A DNA stretch of 64,000 nucleotides from NCBI GenBank assembly GCA_009746045.1, contig RPFO01000188.1, positions 586,516 to 650,515 of the forward strand, in the 5' to 3' direction. This DNA comes from Mesostigma viride (taxonomy: Eukaryota; Streptophyta; Mesostigmatophyceae; Mesostigmatales; Mesostigmataceae). Positions 45,290-57,100 of the stretch are shown piece after piece (within the stretch, counting starts at the first letter, position 1; each line of letters starts with the position of its first letter). A program made the translations under genes and the position numbers. The notes below the pieces were generated by a model that saw only the letters and a program-made list of their open reading frames with translations, ran no database searches and was not told the origin of the DNA.

Positions 45290-47870
45290 GGTATCTCTTT
45301 GGTTGGGAAATACTCGTTCCTGGTAGGGGGATAGCAGTTCCTGGTTGGGAAATACTTGTTCCGGGTTGGGGGCACATCTTCCTGGTAGGGGGTCACATGT
45401 TCCTGGTTTGGGGGCACACATTTTCTTGGTTGGGAAATACTCGTTTCTAGTACTAGTTGGGGTGCACACGGTCCTGGTTGGGGGCCACGTGTTCATGGTT
45501 GGGGGATAGCAGTTCTTGGTCGGGGGCCACATGTTCCTGGTTGGGGGCCACATGTTCCTGGTAGGGGCCACATGTTCCTGGTTGGGGGGGCACACGGTCC
45601 TGGTTGGGGGGTGGCAGTTCCTGGTTGGAAGACACATGTTCCTGGTTGGGGGGCACATGTTCCTGGTTGGGGGGCACATGTTCCTGGTAGGGGGGCACAT
45701 GTTCCTGGTAGGGGGCCACATGTTCGTGGTAGGGGGCCACATGTTCCTGGTTGGGGCAAAGCAGCTCCTGGTTGGGGTCACATGTTCCTGGTAGGGGGTC
45801 ACATGTTCCTGGTTGGGGCAAAGCAGCTCCTGGTTGGGGGCACATGTTCCTGGTTGGGGGGCACATGTTCCTGGTTGGGGCAAAGCAGCTCCTGGTTGGG
45901 GCCACATGTTCCTGGTAGGGGGCACATGTTCCTGGTAGGGGGTCACATGTTCCTGGTTGGGGGCCACATGTTCCTGGTAGGGGGGGCACATGTTCCTGGT
46001 TGGGGGGTGGCAGTTCCTGGTTGGGGGGCACATGTTCCTGGTAGGGGCCACATGTTCCTGGTAGGGGGGCACACGGTCCTGGTTGGGGGATGGCAGCTCC
46101 TGGTTGGGGTCACATGTTCCTGGTTGGGGGCCACATGTTCCTGGTAGGGGGTCACATGTTCCTGGTAGGGGGCACATCTTCCTGGTAGGGGCCACATGTT
46201 CCTGGTTGGGGGATGGCAGTTTGTGGTTGGGGGCCACATGTTCCTGGTTGGGGGGTGGCAGTTCCTGGTTGGGGGGCACATGTTCCTGGTAGGGGCCACA
46301 TGTTCCTGGTAGGGGGGGCACACGGTCCTGGTTGGGGGATGGCAGCTCCTGGTAGGGGGCCACATGTTCCTGGTTGGGGGCACATGTTCCTGGTAGGGGG
46401 TCACATGTTCCTGGTTGGGGCAAAGCAGCTCCTGGTTGGGGTCACATGTTCCTGGTTGGGGGCCACATGTTCCTGGTAGGGGGGGCACACGGTCCTGGTT
46501 GGGGGGTGGCAGTTCCTGGTTGGGGGCACATGTTCCTGGTTGGGGGTCACATGTTCCTGGTAGGGGGCCACATGTTCCTGGTAGGGGCCACATGTTCCTG
46601 GTTGGGGGGGCACACGGTCCTGGTTGGGGGGTGGCAGTTCCTGGTTGGGGGGCACATGTTCCTGGTAGGGGGCACATCTTCCTGGTAGGGGGCACATCTT
46701 CCTGGTTGGGGGGGCACACGATCCTGGTTGGGGGATGGCAGCTCCTGGTTGGGGGGCACATGTTCCTGGTAGGGGCCACATATTCCTGGTAGGGGGTCAC
46801 ATGTTCCTGGTTGGGGGGCACATGCTCCTGGTTGGGGGGTGGCAGTTCCTGGTTGGGGGGCACATGTTCCTGGTTGGAGGTCACATGTTCCTGGTTGGGG
46901 GGGCACACAGTCCTGGTTGGGGGATGGCAGCTCCTGGTTGGGGGGCACATGCTCCTGGTAGGGGCCACATGTTCCTGGTAGGGGGTCACATGTTCCTGGT
47001 AGGGGGCACATGTTCCTGGTTGGAGGTCACATGTTCCTGGTTGGGGGGGCACACAGTCCTGGTTGGGGGGTGGCAGTTCCTGGTTGGGGGGCACATGTTC
47101 CTGGTAGGGGGCACATGTTCCTGGTAGGGGGCACATCTTCCTGGTAGGGGCCACATGTTCCTGGTAGGGGGGGCACACGGTCCTGGTTGGAGGTCACATG
47201 TTCCTGGTTGGGGGGGCACACGGTCCTGGTTGGGGGGTGGCAGTTCCTGGCAGGGGGCACATGTTCCTGGTAGGGGCCACATGTTCCTGGTTGGGGGGCA
47301 CATGCTCCTAGTTTGGGGGGCACACGGTCCTGGTTGGGGGGTGGCAGTTCCTGGTTGGGGGGCACATGTTCCTGGTAGGGGGGCACATGTTCCTGGTAGG
47401 GGTCACATGTTCCTGGTTGGGGGGGCACACGGTCCTGGTTGGGGGATGGCAGCTCCTTTTTGGGGGATAGCAGTTCTTGGTAGGGGGCCACATGTTCCTG
47501 TTTGGGGGCACATCTTCCTGGTAGGGGGGGCACACGGTCCTGGTTGGGGGGTGGCAGTTCCTGGTAGGGGGCACATGTTCCTGGTAGGGGCCACATGTTC
47601 CTGGTAGGGGCCACATGTTCCTGGTTGGGGGGCACATGCTCCTGGTTGGGGGGTGGCAGCTCCTGGTTGGGGGCCACATGTTCCTTGTAGGGGCCACATG
47701 TTCCTGGTTGGGGGTCACATGTTCCTGGTAGGGGGCCACATGTTCCTGGTAGGGGGCCACATGTTCCTGGTAGGGGGTCACATGTTCTTGGTAGGGGGCA
47801 CATCTTCCTGGTTGGGGCCACATGTTCCTGGTTGGAAATACTAGCAGTTCCTGGTTGGGAAATACAGACA
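45290..47870. repeat. 2.6-kb G-rich minisatellite, about 21-bp unit
   Basis: More than a hundred degenerate copies of CACATGTTCCTGGTTGGGGG with unit length varying around 18-24 bases, interleaved with GGTGGCAGTTCCTGGTTGG and CACACGGTCCTGGTTGG variants. Because the unit lacks stop codons in several phases, open frames of 264 to 411 residues arise on the minus strand. I do not regard them as genes. Confidence 0.93.
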
Positions 47871-47962
47871 AGCTCAAGGTGGCGGTCAGCCTGTCTTCAT
47901 ACCAATGAGCTAACTATTGTCCTCTTATGCTATAAACAAACACCGTGCGTCCCTGCTCTCAG

Positions 47963-48125
47963 CCCAAAATCGTGGTAAGATCCTCAAGCACGCCGAGCTG
48001 AACATCTACGACCTGGACCAGGCGGAGGTGGCGAAGAGGTGCTTTATCCCCGCGCTCTTTGGCCACGGACCCAAAGACAACCTCAGCGACATGCATCGCT
48101 CGGAGGACATTCGCGATGCGTATGG
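47963..48125 (+). pseudogene. alpha/beta-hydrolase exon (partial gene)
   Basis: After a CTCTCAG acceptor the frame reads KILKHAELNIYDLDQAEVAK, then CFIPALFGHGPKDNLSDMHR and SEDIRDAYG. This corresponds to the segment of plant and algal alpha/beta hydrolases (serine aminopeptidase-like) that carries the FGHxxxD motif with the acidic catalytic residue and the H(H/R)S loop. The nucleophile and catalytic-His exons were not found in this window. It may be a surviving exon of a gene broken by the neighbouring repeats, or other exons may be too diverged to spot. Confidence 0.6.
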
Positions 48126-48511
48126 GGTTGGTGGCTTGGTAGCTGAGAATCACTGTGTTGCTCATTCTTTCGGTCAAGACAACTCATCGGCATCCGCCCA
48201 AGGTCAGAGGATTGAGTCTGATAAGAGGACTTGCGTGGGAAATGCCAGAAGAGGGGGAAGTTGATTACCTGCAGACTAAGGCCTTTTCAACCCTTATTAT
48301 ATCCGGTGTGGTTGAATTTGTACCAGTTGTGTACCTGTATGGTATACAGCCAACTTTTAACCCCATGGTACAAGTCTGTCCTTTTTCGGAAGAACATTCG
48401 CTATCCCCCTTCCCAGTCCCCCGCCTTCAGTGGGGTCATCACCAGTCACTAGTCACCAGCTCCCCGCACCCTTTCTCAGGGCCTACGCTTGCCAAGATGC
48501 ACAAATTGTTG

Positions 48512-49052
48512 GGAGGGAGGGAGGGAGGGAGGGAGGGAGGGAGGGAGGGAGGGAGGGAGGGAGGGAGGGAGGGAGGGAGGGAGGGAGGGAGGGAGGGAGG
48601 GAGGGAGGGAGGGAGGGAGGGAGGGAGGGAGGGAGGGAGGGAGGGAGGGAGGGAGGGAGGGAGGGAGGGAGGGAGGGAGGGAGGGAGGGAGGGAGGGAGG
48701 GAGGGAGGGGAGGGAGGGAGGGAGGGAGGAGGGAGGGAGGGAGGAGGAGGAGGGAGGGAGGGAGGGAGGAGGGAGGGAGGGAGGGAGGGAGGGAGGGAGG
48801 GAGGGAGGGAGGGAGGGAGGGAGGAGGGAGGGAGGGAGGGAGGGAGGAGGGAGGGAGGAGGGAGGGAGGGAGGAGGAGGGAGGGAGGGAGGGAGGGAGGA
48901 GGGAGGGAGGGAGGGAGGGAGGGAGGGAGGAGGGAGGAGGGAGGGAGGGAGGGAGGTCGAGGGAGGGAGGGAGGGGTCCAGGGAGGGAGGGAGGTCGAGG
49001 GAGGGAGGGAGGGAGGTCCAGGGAGGGAGGGAGGGAGGGAGGTCCAGGGAGG
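48512..49052. repeat. (GGGA)n tract, about 540 bp
   Basis: Long GGGA microsatellite with GGA slips and, near the end, GGTCGAGGGA and GGTCCAGGGA variants. Frames on both strands are artefacts. Confidence 0.95.
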
Positions 49053-49242
49053 GAGTTACGTGCCGTGCGCATAACATAATCCACTACAATAATAAACAGG
49101 TACGGCGACAGGACGACGCGAATAATAAACAGGGACGGCAACCGGACTGTTTGTAATGTATTCTCCTTACTTTTTCTTTTAGCCCCTTCGTGTAGGTGTG
49201 TACATGCGTTCCCTCTTTTCCTTCTTAGTTTTGGTTGTTTGT

Positions 49243-49305
49243 GTTGGTAGTGGTGGTGGTGGTGGTGGTGGTGGTGGTGGTGGTGGTGGTGGTGGTGGTG
49301 GTGGT

Positions 49306-49346
<41 letters not shown>

Positions 49347-49395
49347 ATGTGTGTGTGTTTGTGTTTGTGTGTGCATGTGTGTGTGCATGTGTGTT
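49243..49395. repeat. (GGT)n-(GT)n microsatellite
   Basis: About 22 GGT units followed by (GT)n with GCATGT interruptions. Confidence 0.93.
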
Positions 49396-49555
49396 TTCCC
49401 TATCAACCTTTCTTGTCAACCTCGGCTGTCTCCCTCCACGCAGGTCTACCTAGAGATAGCCACGTGTGCGGCTCCCGCGGCCTTCGCGTCTTTCCTCTCA
49501 GACAACTACCCTAGTCCTCCCACGGCGTTGGATCGCCATGCGTCCAGGCATAGTT

Positions 49556-49612
49556 GTCTCACTTCATGTATTACACTTCCTCCCCATGGAGGTATGTTCT
49601 TAATCAATTAAC
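49556..49612 (-). repeat. family B end motif, inverted
   Basis: TGTATTACACTTCCTCCCCA, then GGAGGTATGTTCTTAATCAA, as at 23856-23900. Confidence 0.55.
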
Positions 49613-50125
49613 TAATAAACAAATTAATGCATTCACCGATAGACCCAAAACTTGGCATCAACAATTCTCAGTTTTATTCTTGAAAAATCTTAAATAGAAA
49701 ACCACATGGATTACATAAGTTATAATAGATAAGTTTCTGCAGAGAGCAGTGTGTTGCAAGCCACGGATACACATGAGGGCCAAGGCTCCAAGTTCGCTTG
49801 GATTCTTATGCTCACAGGCAAACGTGCCCTCCTGTGAGTAGACTGTGCAAAGAATATTTACAAATAAAAATGTTTGTGAAGGATACAGGCTGGAAGTGGG
49901 AACCTGCCACCATTCCTCCCTGCTTCTAGCAAAAATTTTGTCGAATCCGGGCCGACATCGCCACTCAACACCGCCAGCGAGGCACTTCCGCATGTTCGCA
50001 GACACTGCCGGACGGAACGCAAGGAAAAAACGCCCCGCGATCATCGCATGACACCAGCTGCCTCCGCGGGAAACAGAGACAACTGTCGCATTGGCCAGCT
50101 GGCGCGCGCCTGCACTTGACACCCC

Positions 50126-52263
50126 TCAGGCATTGCTGCCGTCCGGCTCAAAGCACAGGTGCTGGAAGATGGGCAGTCTGCGGAATGGAGCCCCATTGGC
50201 GTCCTCCCCCTCCTCGTGCACCGCAGCGAGCCCAGCATGCATCTGCGCTTTATTCATCGCCACGTGGCGTGGCATGCCCATCGGGGCCACCCCCCCAACG
50301 GGCTGCATCGGCATGCCAGGGAATACTGGGATTGCCTGCATGCTAGGGTGCATGCCCGCAAATGGAGGGTAGCTGGCCGCCAAGACCGGGATCCGCTCCT
50401 TCTGCTGCGACTCCTGGACAGGTGGCAGCATCTCGAGCCCCCCAGGGATTGTTGGCCCGGGCGTGGGGCCACTCTCCCGAGAGGGCCCACTCCGGTTGCT
50501 GCCCCCCGCGTGCGACGACGATGTGCCACGTGGCGCCGAGTGGTGGATGAAGCGGCAGCGCGTCCCGTAGGGGCACGTCCCCATCATCTTGAACGTGCGG
50601 CAGACCTCCGTCTTGTACTTGGGGTGGCGCGCCACAGGCCGCAGCTCCTCCCCTCCGTGCGCAAACTGACACTTGGCGCCATAGCGGCAGAAACCTGGCG
50701 TCGACAGGAGGGATATGGGGGGTGACGGATGAGGGGGGAATGCACCACCGTGCGTGCCGCAAGCACCGCAAAACTGTGAGAAAAGATGGGAAGAAACGAT
50801 ACACAAAAGAAAGAAACGGAAAAAAAAACATCTGGAAATATGGAATGGATAGACCAGAGAGAGTGGGGGGGGGGGGGAGACAAAAGGCGAGGGGGACTTG
50901 TTGGGTGCTAATTTTAGAAAAGCCGTCACCCACACACTGATTCCTTGGCGGTTACTCTGTGGGCGGGTATACCAACCAGCCATCACCATTCTCGACCCAT
51001 GAACACCGCATCTTGAAACAGGGATAGCATGAGCTGGCCAGCCACCCCGAGAATGGGATCCTCATGAGATGACACCCAGGCAACCAGTTTACCACACAAT
51101 GGAGACCCAGGCAACCAGTTTACCACACAATGGGGACCCAGGCAACCAGTTTACCACACAATGGAGACCCAGGCCACCATTTACCACGCATGCCAGCAAA
51201 AAGCCAGCAAAGGGAAACAAGAACAACAACAGGAAAACAAGACTGGAAAAACAAGCTGGGCTGATGACTAGGGAATCCTACCGCCCTCTCAAAGCCAGGA
51301 CAACTCCACTGCCGGCTGCGCACCTGTTTCACTGAAAGACCGACACAGCTCCGTCTTGTACAGTTGGTTATTTCTTGTGGGGGAACTACCCGCCTGGAAG
51401 GACGTCTGGCTGGTGGGGGACCCGCTGTTTGAACTTTCCCCGCAGCTATTACTGCCATCATTAAAGTTTTGGGGAGCCTGAGGCATCTTTGGGGCCCCGA
51501 CATCCACCTGCATCTGCCCTCCCCTAGCCCGGAGCCCTGGATCGCCAGGATGAGGGGATGCAAAATCTCCATGCGGAATCGCAACCGGGACGCTGGGATC
51601 CACCACGTTAGGCGCCGAAGACAGCCCGAGAAGATACTGAAGACCCAACGGCGAAACCATCTGCAGCATGTTGGTATTTGCATAGAACTCTTCGGGAATG
51701 GGAGTGTGTTTCTGTTCCCCCCCCGGATGAAGCTGCTGTTGCTGCTGCTGCACAACGGCGAGCCGATTCAATGCAGCAGCTAATGCCTTTATGTCATAAT
51801 ACGGCATCATTCCTGGCAGACTCGGGGGAGGTGCGTGGTCGTTTGCCGGGGGGATGGCTTTCCCAGGAAACGGCCGAGAAGCAGCATACGACATTTCCAG
51901 CACGCGCCGCTGCTCTGTAGTTTTGGAAACAGAGGCCTTGTCTGCCGTAACCTCGCTATTCCGCCCAGTGCTGCAGGTTTCCGCTGCTCGTAACTCGTTC
52001 CTGGTATCAGCCGCGCCTCCCTGTGAATGGAGGGACAGCTTCCCCGTAGTTTTGCACAACCGCTCAATAAACACTATGCGTGTCACGCAACGCTTCCAAA
52101 TGCTGCGAGGTCTCCGAGAAAGGGTATACGAGGCAGGCGCAACTGAGGAGGATGTAGAACGATCTTTGCCAAGGTGGTTCTGGCCTGCACGCATGGTACA
52201 CGACGAGCGCTCAGCCAAGAACGGGCCCGACAACCTGTTCAGGGCGAGCTCTGCTCCGTTCAT
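50126..52263 (-). CDS. tandem CCCH zinc-finger protein, TTP/TIS11 type
   Basis: TTP-type proteins bind AU-rich 3' UTR elements and recruit deadenylases. Two minus-strand exons (51324-52263 and 50126-50694) join in phase (ACAG, then GTTTCTGC) to give 502 residues. The intron splits finger 1. Finger 1: Cys307, Cys316, Cys322, His326, preceded by YKTEL. Finger 2: Cys345, Cys354, Cys360, His364, preceded by YKTEV. Spacing is C-x8-C-x5-C-x3-H twice with an 18-residue linker, exactly the TTP arrangement. The N-terminal 300 residues are low-complexity with a poly-Gln run; the C-terminal part is rich in Pro/Met/Gly. AATAAAA occurs on this strand near 49670, about 450 bp past the stop. The start at 52263 is the longest option; a later Met is possible. 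Confidence 0.88.
51068..51185. repeat. 31-bp repeat in the CCCH gene intron
   Basis: Nearly four copies of a unit containing ACCCAGGCAACCAGTTTACC and ACACAATGG. Confidence 0.9.
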
Positions 52264-53035
52264 CGCTGCAGATCATGCGGCATGCGGCAAAAAATAAAGT
52301 GCTTACGACATGGAGGCAGCAGTGAGGTGACAATCGGGCATGCACGACCAAACTCAGCATATGTATTCACCCGTATGCATTCTACACACACATTCGGCTG
52401 GGCGGCGCGGAGCGCGGGATATCTGCCCATCTCTGTGACACCGCTGAGCCGAAGGCTTGTGGGCCGTGATACGAATCACCAGGGCTGCTGAGGCAAGCAG
52501 ACAAACGCGAAAGCAGAGCGGAACTATCACGGGCGGCCAACAGTCGTCGCCTGCGCTCACCCACAGGATTTTTGAGGTCTGAGAATCAGGAAAACAGAAA
52601 ACATTCGCAGGTACACGGAGGCGCAAAATGACGTCACAACGGACAGCGTACGGTCCCGGTTGATATTTCAAAATGTAACCGTATCTTGCCATCTCAGGCC
52701 TACTGTTGCGCAGCTAACAACAGTTACCGTAGAATGACAATGAGATCCGATGGACGGTGGTTCATGTACTGTATTTGGTGAAAGCAACGGTGGCCGGGAG
52801 GCCTTATTTATGGCGAGAGAATCCGCAAATGGTTATTACTTATTTATAAATAGGTGTACGTTTATTCCAAATATATCCAATAGTTAATCCCTGCTAAGCC
52901 AGTAATGGTTATTATTAGTCGCGTGTCTCGTAGGCTCACTAGTCAGTAGTCACTAGTCAGTAGTCACAACTACCTACTCACATCTTCTTATAGAGCAGCT
53001 AGCGATTAGCGAATACATGGTCATATGTACCTAAT
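52264..53035. other. CCCH gene 5' flank
   Basis: 5' flank of the CCCH gene. A short direct repeat of CACTAGTCAGTAGT lies at about 52935-52967. I see no gene. Confidence 0.4.
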
Positions 53036-53721
53036 CGGAAAAAGAAAAAACTAATACCTGGCGGGTCACCTTAACTGTTATATGGAAATAAACTAACACC
53101 CATTTTCCGGGTAAATGGGTATTTTTATTAACCAATAGGAATATCATTAGGTGAAGAGGTACCACGTATCGACCAGCTGGTTACCCTCTGAGGGTAGTGT
53201 GATAGGTGAAAGGTTTAGAAAGGAGCATTGTGTGACCAGGGGAGCCAAGTGACGCGCGTAAGGTCACCGTGAGGAATGCAGGTGAACACCCTGTTGCGTC
53301 CGGCCCAGGAGAGCATGGAAGAGCTCCAAGGGGCTGGGCTTGTCATTGTTGGGCCCGGGGTCCCACACCTTGTATTGTTCTTGCGCCAAGAGCCAAGCGC
53401 GACGCATTGCTGAGTTCCAGAGAAAGATAAACCGCCTCACCACGGCGGCTTTGGTGTATTCGTGCCGCACTTTGAAAACCGTCTCGTTCCGGATAGTCCA
53501 GATCGCGTATAGCATATTAGTTCGGAGCCATACCCAGGCTAGTTGACTGTTGGATAGCTCCTCCCCGGGGGTCCCCGCCATACCGAATATGATACAGTAC
53601 AACGCACGGATAGCGTTAGTGTGGAATGTGGTAGCGCGGTCCATGCGGACCATACGTTAAACAACCATTGCCACACCCCGCTCAACTAACACCCATTTCA
53701 CCGGAAAAAGAAAAAACTAAT
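53036..53721 (-). mobile_element. 5'-truncated retrotransposon insertion with 20-bp target repeats
   Basis: CGGAAAAAGAAAAAACTAAT occurs at about 53037 and again at about 53702, flanking roughly 650 bp. Inside is a minus-strand frame with a LINE-like C-terminal motif. An ACTAACACCCATTT motif also occurs near both edges. This is the structure expected of target-primed insertion. Confidence 0.6.
53264..53653 (-). pseudogene. LINE C-terminal fragment (WxxRN type)
   Basis: A 129-residue frame includes LAWVWLRTNMLYAIWTIRNE, then TVFKVRHEYTKAAVVRRFIF. The pattern AIWxxRNxxVF followed by basic helices is typical of the region after reverse transcriptase in plant- and alga-type LINE proteins. No reverse transcriptase or nuclease is present. 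It differs from the GLSVIW-type fragments elsewhere in the window. Confidence 0.5.
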
Positions 53722-54167
53722 CGGAGCTCCTAAATGGCTCGTACAGTATCGGCAGACGGCAGGGCCTTCCCAGTTCCCGCCGGGGCAGAATGACGCGTGA
53801 TTTACAACGCAGCCCGCCCCGCGCCGCGCCGCGCCGCACAGGCTGCACAGATGAAATTTTAAAATTAGGGCGAGCAATCAGAGCACAGAGAAACGCACGA
53901 CGTCTACAAGAGCAGGGTTTGGTTTTCGCCGCGCTGGGTTGGTTATCATGTGACGGTACTGAACTAGTCGACGTGTATGCCAAATGCTCAATTTTTACGC
54001 TTCCAATTCACGCTTCCAGCACACGGCAAACGAAGTAATATGCACGCCCGCGGAATGCGCCGGATCCTCCGCGTGCTGGCGGCTTTCACAAGACACAATT
54101 GAGTCAGGGTGCTTCACACCGCGATGGCCATCTTTAGACCCAGTATTTTGCGGGTTCCGTCATTTAC
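53722..54167. promoter_or_regulatory. USP upstream region
   Basis: Between the insertion and the USP start codon. It contains a GCGCCGCGCC repeat near 53820 and no recognisable gene. USP and the CCCH gene diverge, with the insertion between them. Confidence 0.35.
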
Positions 54168-57100
54168 GTGGTTGGGATGAAGCGTTGGGGACCGACCGGA
54201 AGTGGCCGAACCTTGCCTCCTAGGAACAGAAGTGAAGTCGGCGTCGATGAGCTTTGTAGGCGTTTGAAAAGGGTGTCTGGGGCTTTGGATTCCGAGTGTG
54301 CACAAGCGAAGGGTGTCCGTTCCATGGCTATGGCCGTACGGCGGGGCCCGTGCTCCAGACATCGGTCGCGGCGAATACCCATCCCGTCTTGCTCGCCATA
54401 TGCAACCGACTCTTCCTTCCGCCGCAGTGCCCGGTTGTCCGCTGCGAGACAAAGTGGTGGAGGGTTTTCTTCTGGGACCTCTTCTGCGTCTGGCTTGTCG
54501 CACATGCACAGGAGTTCAAGCGAGTCTCGGGCTGCATCGGGCCAGGAACTGTCAGATGCGTGTCCGACTTCGCCCTCCAGGCGGTCGACGCATAGAACCA
54601 GACGCAGCTCAGCCAGCGCCCCTCAGCATGCTCGGTCCGCCCCTGCCTTTGAATTGGCCTTGTCCGACCAGGAGTCGGATCAGGAATTGGCAACGTCTAG
54701 CGGATCCTCGAGTGGACCTTCGACGTGCATGGACGGGCGGTCTTCATCACCGTCGGTGGAGTCCGTTGAGCCAGAAAGTGCAGCCCGTGGTTATCGGCAC
54801 GGAGCAGCGGCTGGTGACACGTGGAATTCTTTCATACACGCGCTGGTGGGCCTGCACAATCTGGGCAATACATGCTACGCCAACAGCTGCATCCAGTGCC
54901 TTGTGAGCATACCCCCCCTCATGGAGTCTATACTACGCAGCCGGGTTAGCAGGACTCGGTCTAGAATTTCATCAGAGAATCGGCCCCGTGGCTTGGCCAG
55001 GGGATTCACCTCTCTGGTTCACCAACTGCGGCGGTCCGGGGCCGCCGTCTCTCCGGACGCCCTGATGGAACAAATGCGCGAGTGGCGGCCACAATTTAAA
55101 GGCGCGACACAGCATGATGCACAGGTAAACATGTATGCCGCCTGGAAAGGGCTGTCCTAAGAAGGACATGGCCATGGAGATCTGTGTTCACCTTTTCCCA
55201 TCCGCTGCAGTACGTCAAATGGGTATCACGCTTTCATATCGTCTTTTTTTTTCATTAAGAAAGCGTGTGTACACATGATGGATCGTGGTGGCAGATGGAG
55301 GCTTTGAGTCCAGCTTGTGCCTTGCAAGGCCTTACTTTCGGCTGCATGGCCTGGCGGAGGTAGCCGCCTTTGGCTTTTGTGAAGCAAGCTGCTGCATGGC
55401 AGGAATGAATGAGGTTATGTCTTGTTGCCCTTCTTTCTGGGTAATTTTTTACAAATAGAATCTTCAATAATCACTATGTACTTAACTCATCAAAACTTTG
55501 CAGTCAACCACTTCCATATATATAAGAAGACAAGGTCAGCTGGCAGCACATCACACGCCATCGAAAGCTTCCATGGCGTTTGCTAGTGGCTTCCAAACTC
55601 CCAAGGTTGATTGCGGTTGTTAGCCGCTGCTTTGCCATAAAGCACCCTACCGTTTTAAATTTCTTCCGGTTGGCTTAATACTTTTCGTTTGTGTATATTT
55701 GCTCTGTATGTACCTGAAGTTAACAGGTTAACTCTGGCCGTGCTCCCGCGAATCCCCTTCCCCAGGAGTTCCTCCGCTCCTTGTTGGACGGCTTGCACGA
55801 GGAGCTCAACCGCATCTGGCCCGACCCGCCACGTGTCCGCGACCTGAGCGGCCACGGCTCCCCGCTGGAGCAGGGGCAGGAGGCGTGGCTGCACCAGCTG
55901 TCGCGGCAAGACAGCGTCATCCAGGATATCTTCGGGGGTATGTACGCAGTGATGGTTTGCCTTTGTGTTCTGCATGGTGTTGTGCCAGCCTGGCTGCAAT
56001 GCACGTGGCTTTTGCCCCTCCCGCAATCAGTCTAAAGCCGTCATGCTCGGTCGCAGGTTTCTGGGAAATGTGTATCGGCGTGGACGCATGCTCCGCTCTA
56101 CGAAGTAGTACAACCTTTGGTGGCCTTCGTGGGCAGTTGATGCTGGTGTTTCGCACTAGCCCTGTGTTAGCTTGCTGCGGACCTCTTCACTGCCCACCCA
56201 GTTCCCACATGCATGCCAGGACGATGCCATGACCAGGATTAAATGTGTCCTTCCCCAAGGTGGGTGAGTGAGCTCCCTGGTCAGGCACTACCTGACTGTT
56301 GACTGCGTTTGTGCCCTGTGTGCTCCAAACCGATTTGCTCCGCTTTTGCTGTCCATGCGCCCGCTGTGTCATGGAACAGGCCAGCTGCAGAGCACGATCG
56401 TGTGCCAGATGTGTGGCAAGTCCTCCCACTGCTTCGACCTATTCCTTGACCTATCGCTGCAGATAAATAAGAAGGGCGGCCGTGCGGGGGGCAGCAGTAG
56501 CAAGGGCGGTGGCAAGGGCGGCGTGGGCACTGCTGCGGAGGCAGTAGACCTGCACGACTGCTTGGCGGATTTCACAAGCCAGGAGAGCTTGGACGCGTCC
56601 GAGCGGTTTTGGTGCAAGTGGTGCCAGGTGGGTGGGTCGCGTGATGTTTACCGGGGGAAAAGGAAGGATTTGTTACTGGTTTGGAAATGGTGCGGGTGTA
56701 TTGTTTGGGAATGCCGCTTTCTTTTATCCGTGTCTCGCCGCCCCCCCTCGCGGTATCCCTCGCGTATCATCTCCCCCATATCCGGCGGCTTCACCGCACT
56801 GCTTCCCCGGTGTTGAAATCCTGAGCAGATTCTGACCATGCGCTTCAAAGCTGACTTTGCATCCTGACCATGCACGTGCTTTGCATCCTGCGTCTTGCGA
56901 CACCCGCTTGTCGCTGGTTGCCTGCTCTTCTGCGCGTGCAGGCGCACCGGCCGATCATGAAGACGATGAGCATCTTCCGCTTCCCCTGGGTGCTCGTCCT
57001 GCACATCAAGGTCGTGCGCACTGTTTTTTGCTGCTTGCACGCTCGGTCCACCTTTCGTAAAAGTTATACGGGCCGAGTCAAGTGTAAAGGACGTAACAGG

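Noticed and set aside
45224-47877. Proline/asparagine-rich repeat proteins of up to 411 residues
   Set aside because: The minisatellite unit has no stop codon in several phases; overlapping frames of similar length exist on both strands and the unit length is not kept in multiples of three.
48430-49348. Open frames of 200-330 residues across the GGGA and GGT tracts
   Set aside because: Frames without stops are expected from these repeats; no non-repetitive domain is included.
49440-49560. Possible exon VYLEIATCAAPAAFASFLSD after a CACGCAG acceptor
   Set aside because: It does not match the expected next segment of the hydrolase and I recognise no family; kept only as an unresolved possibility.
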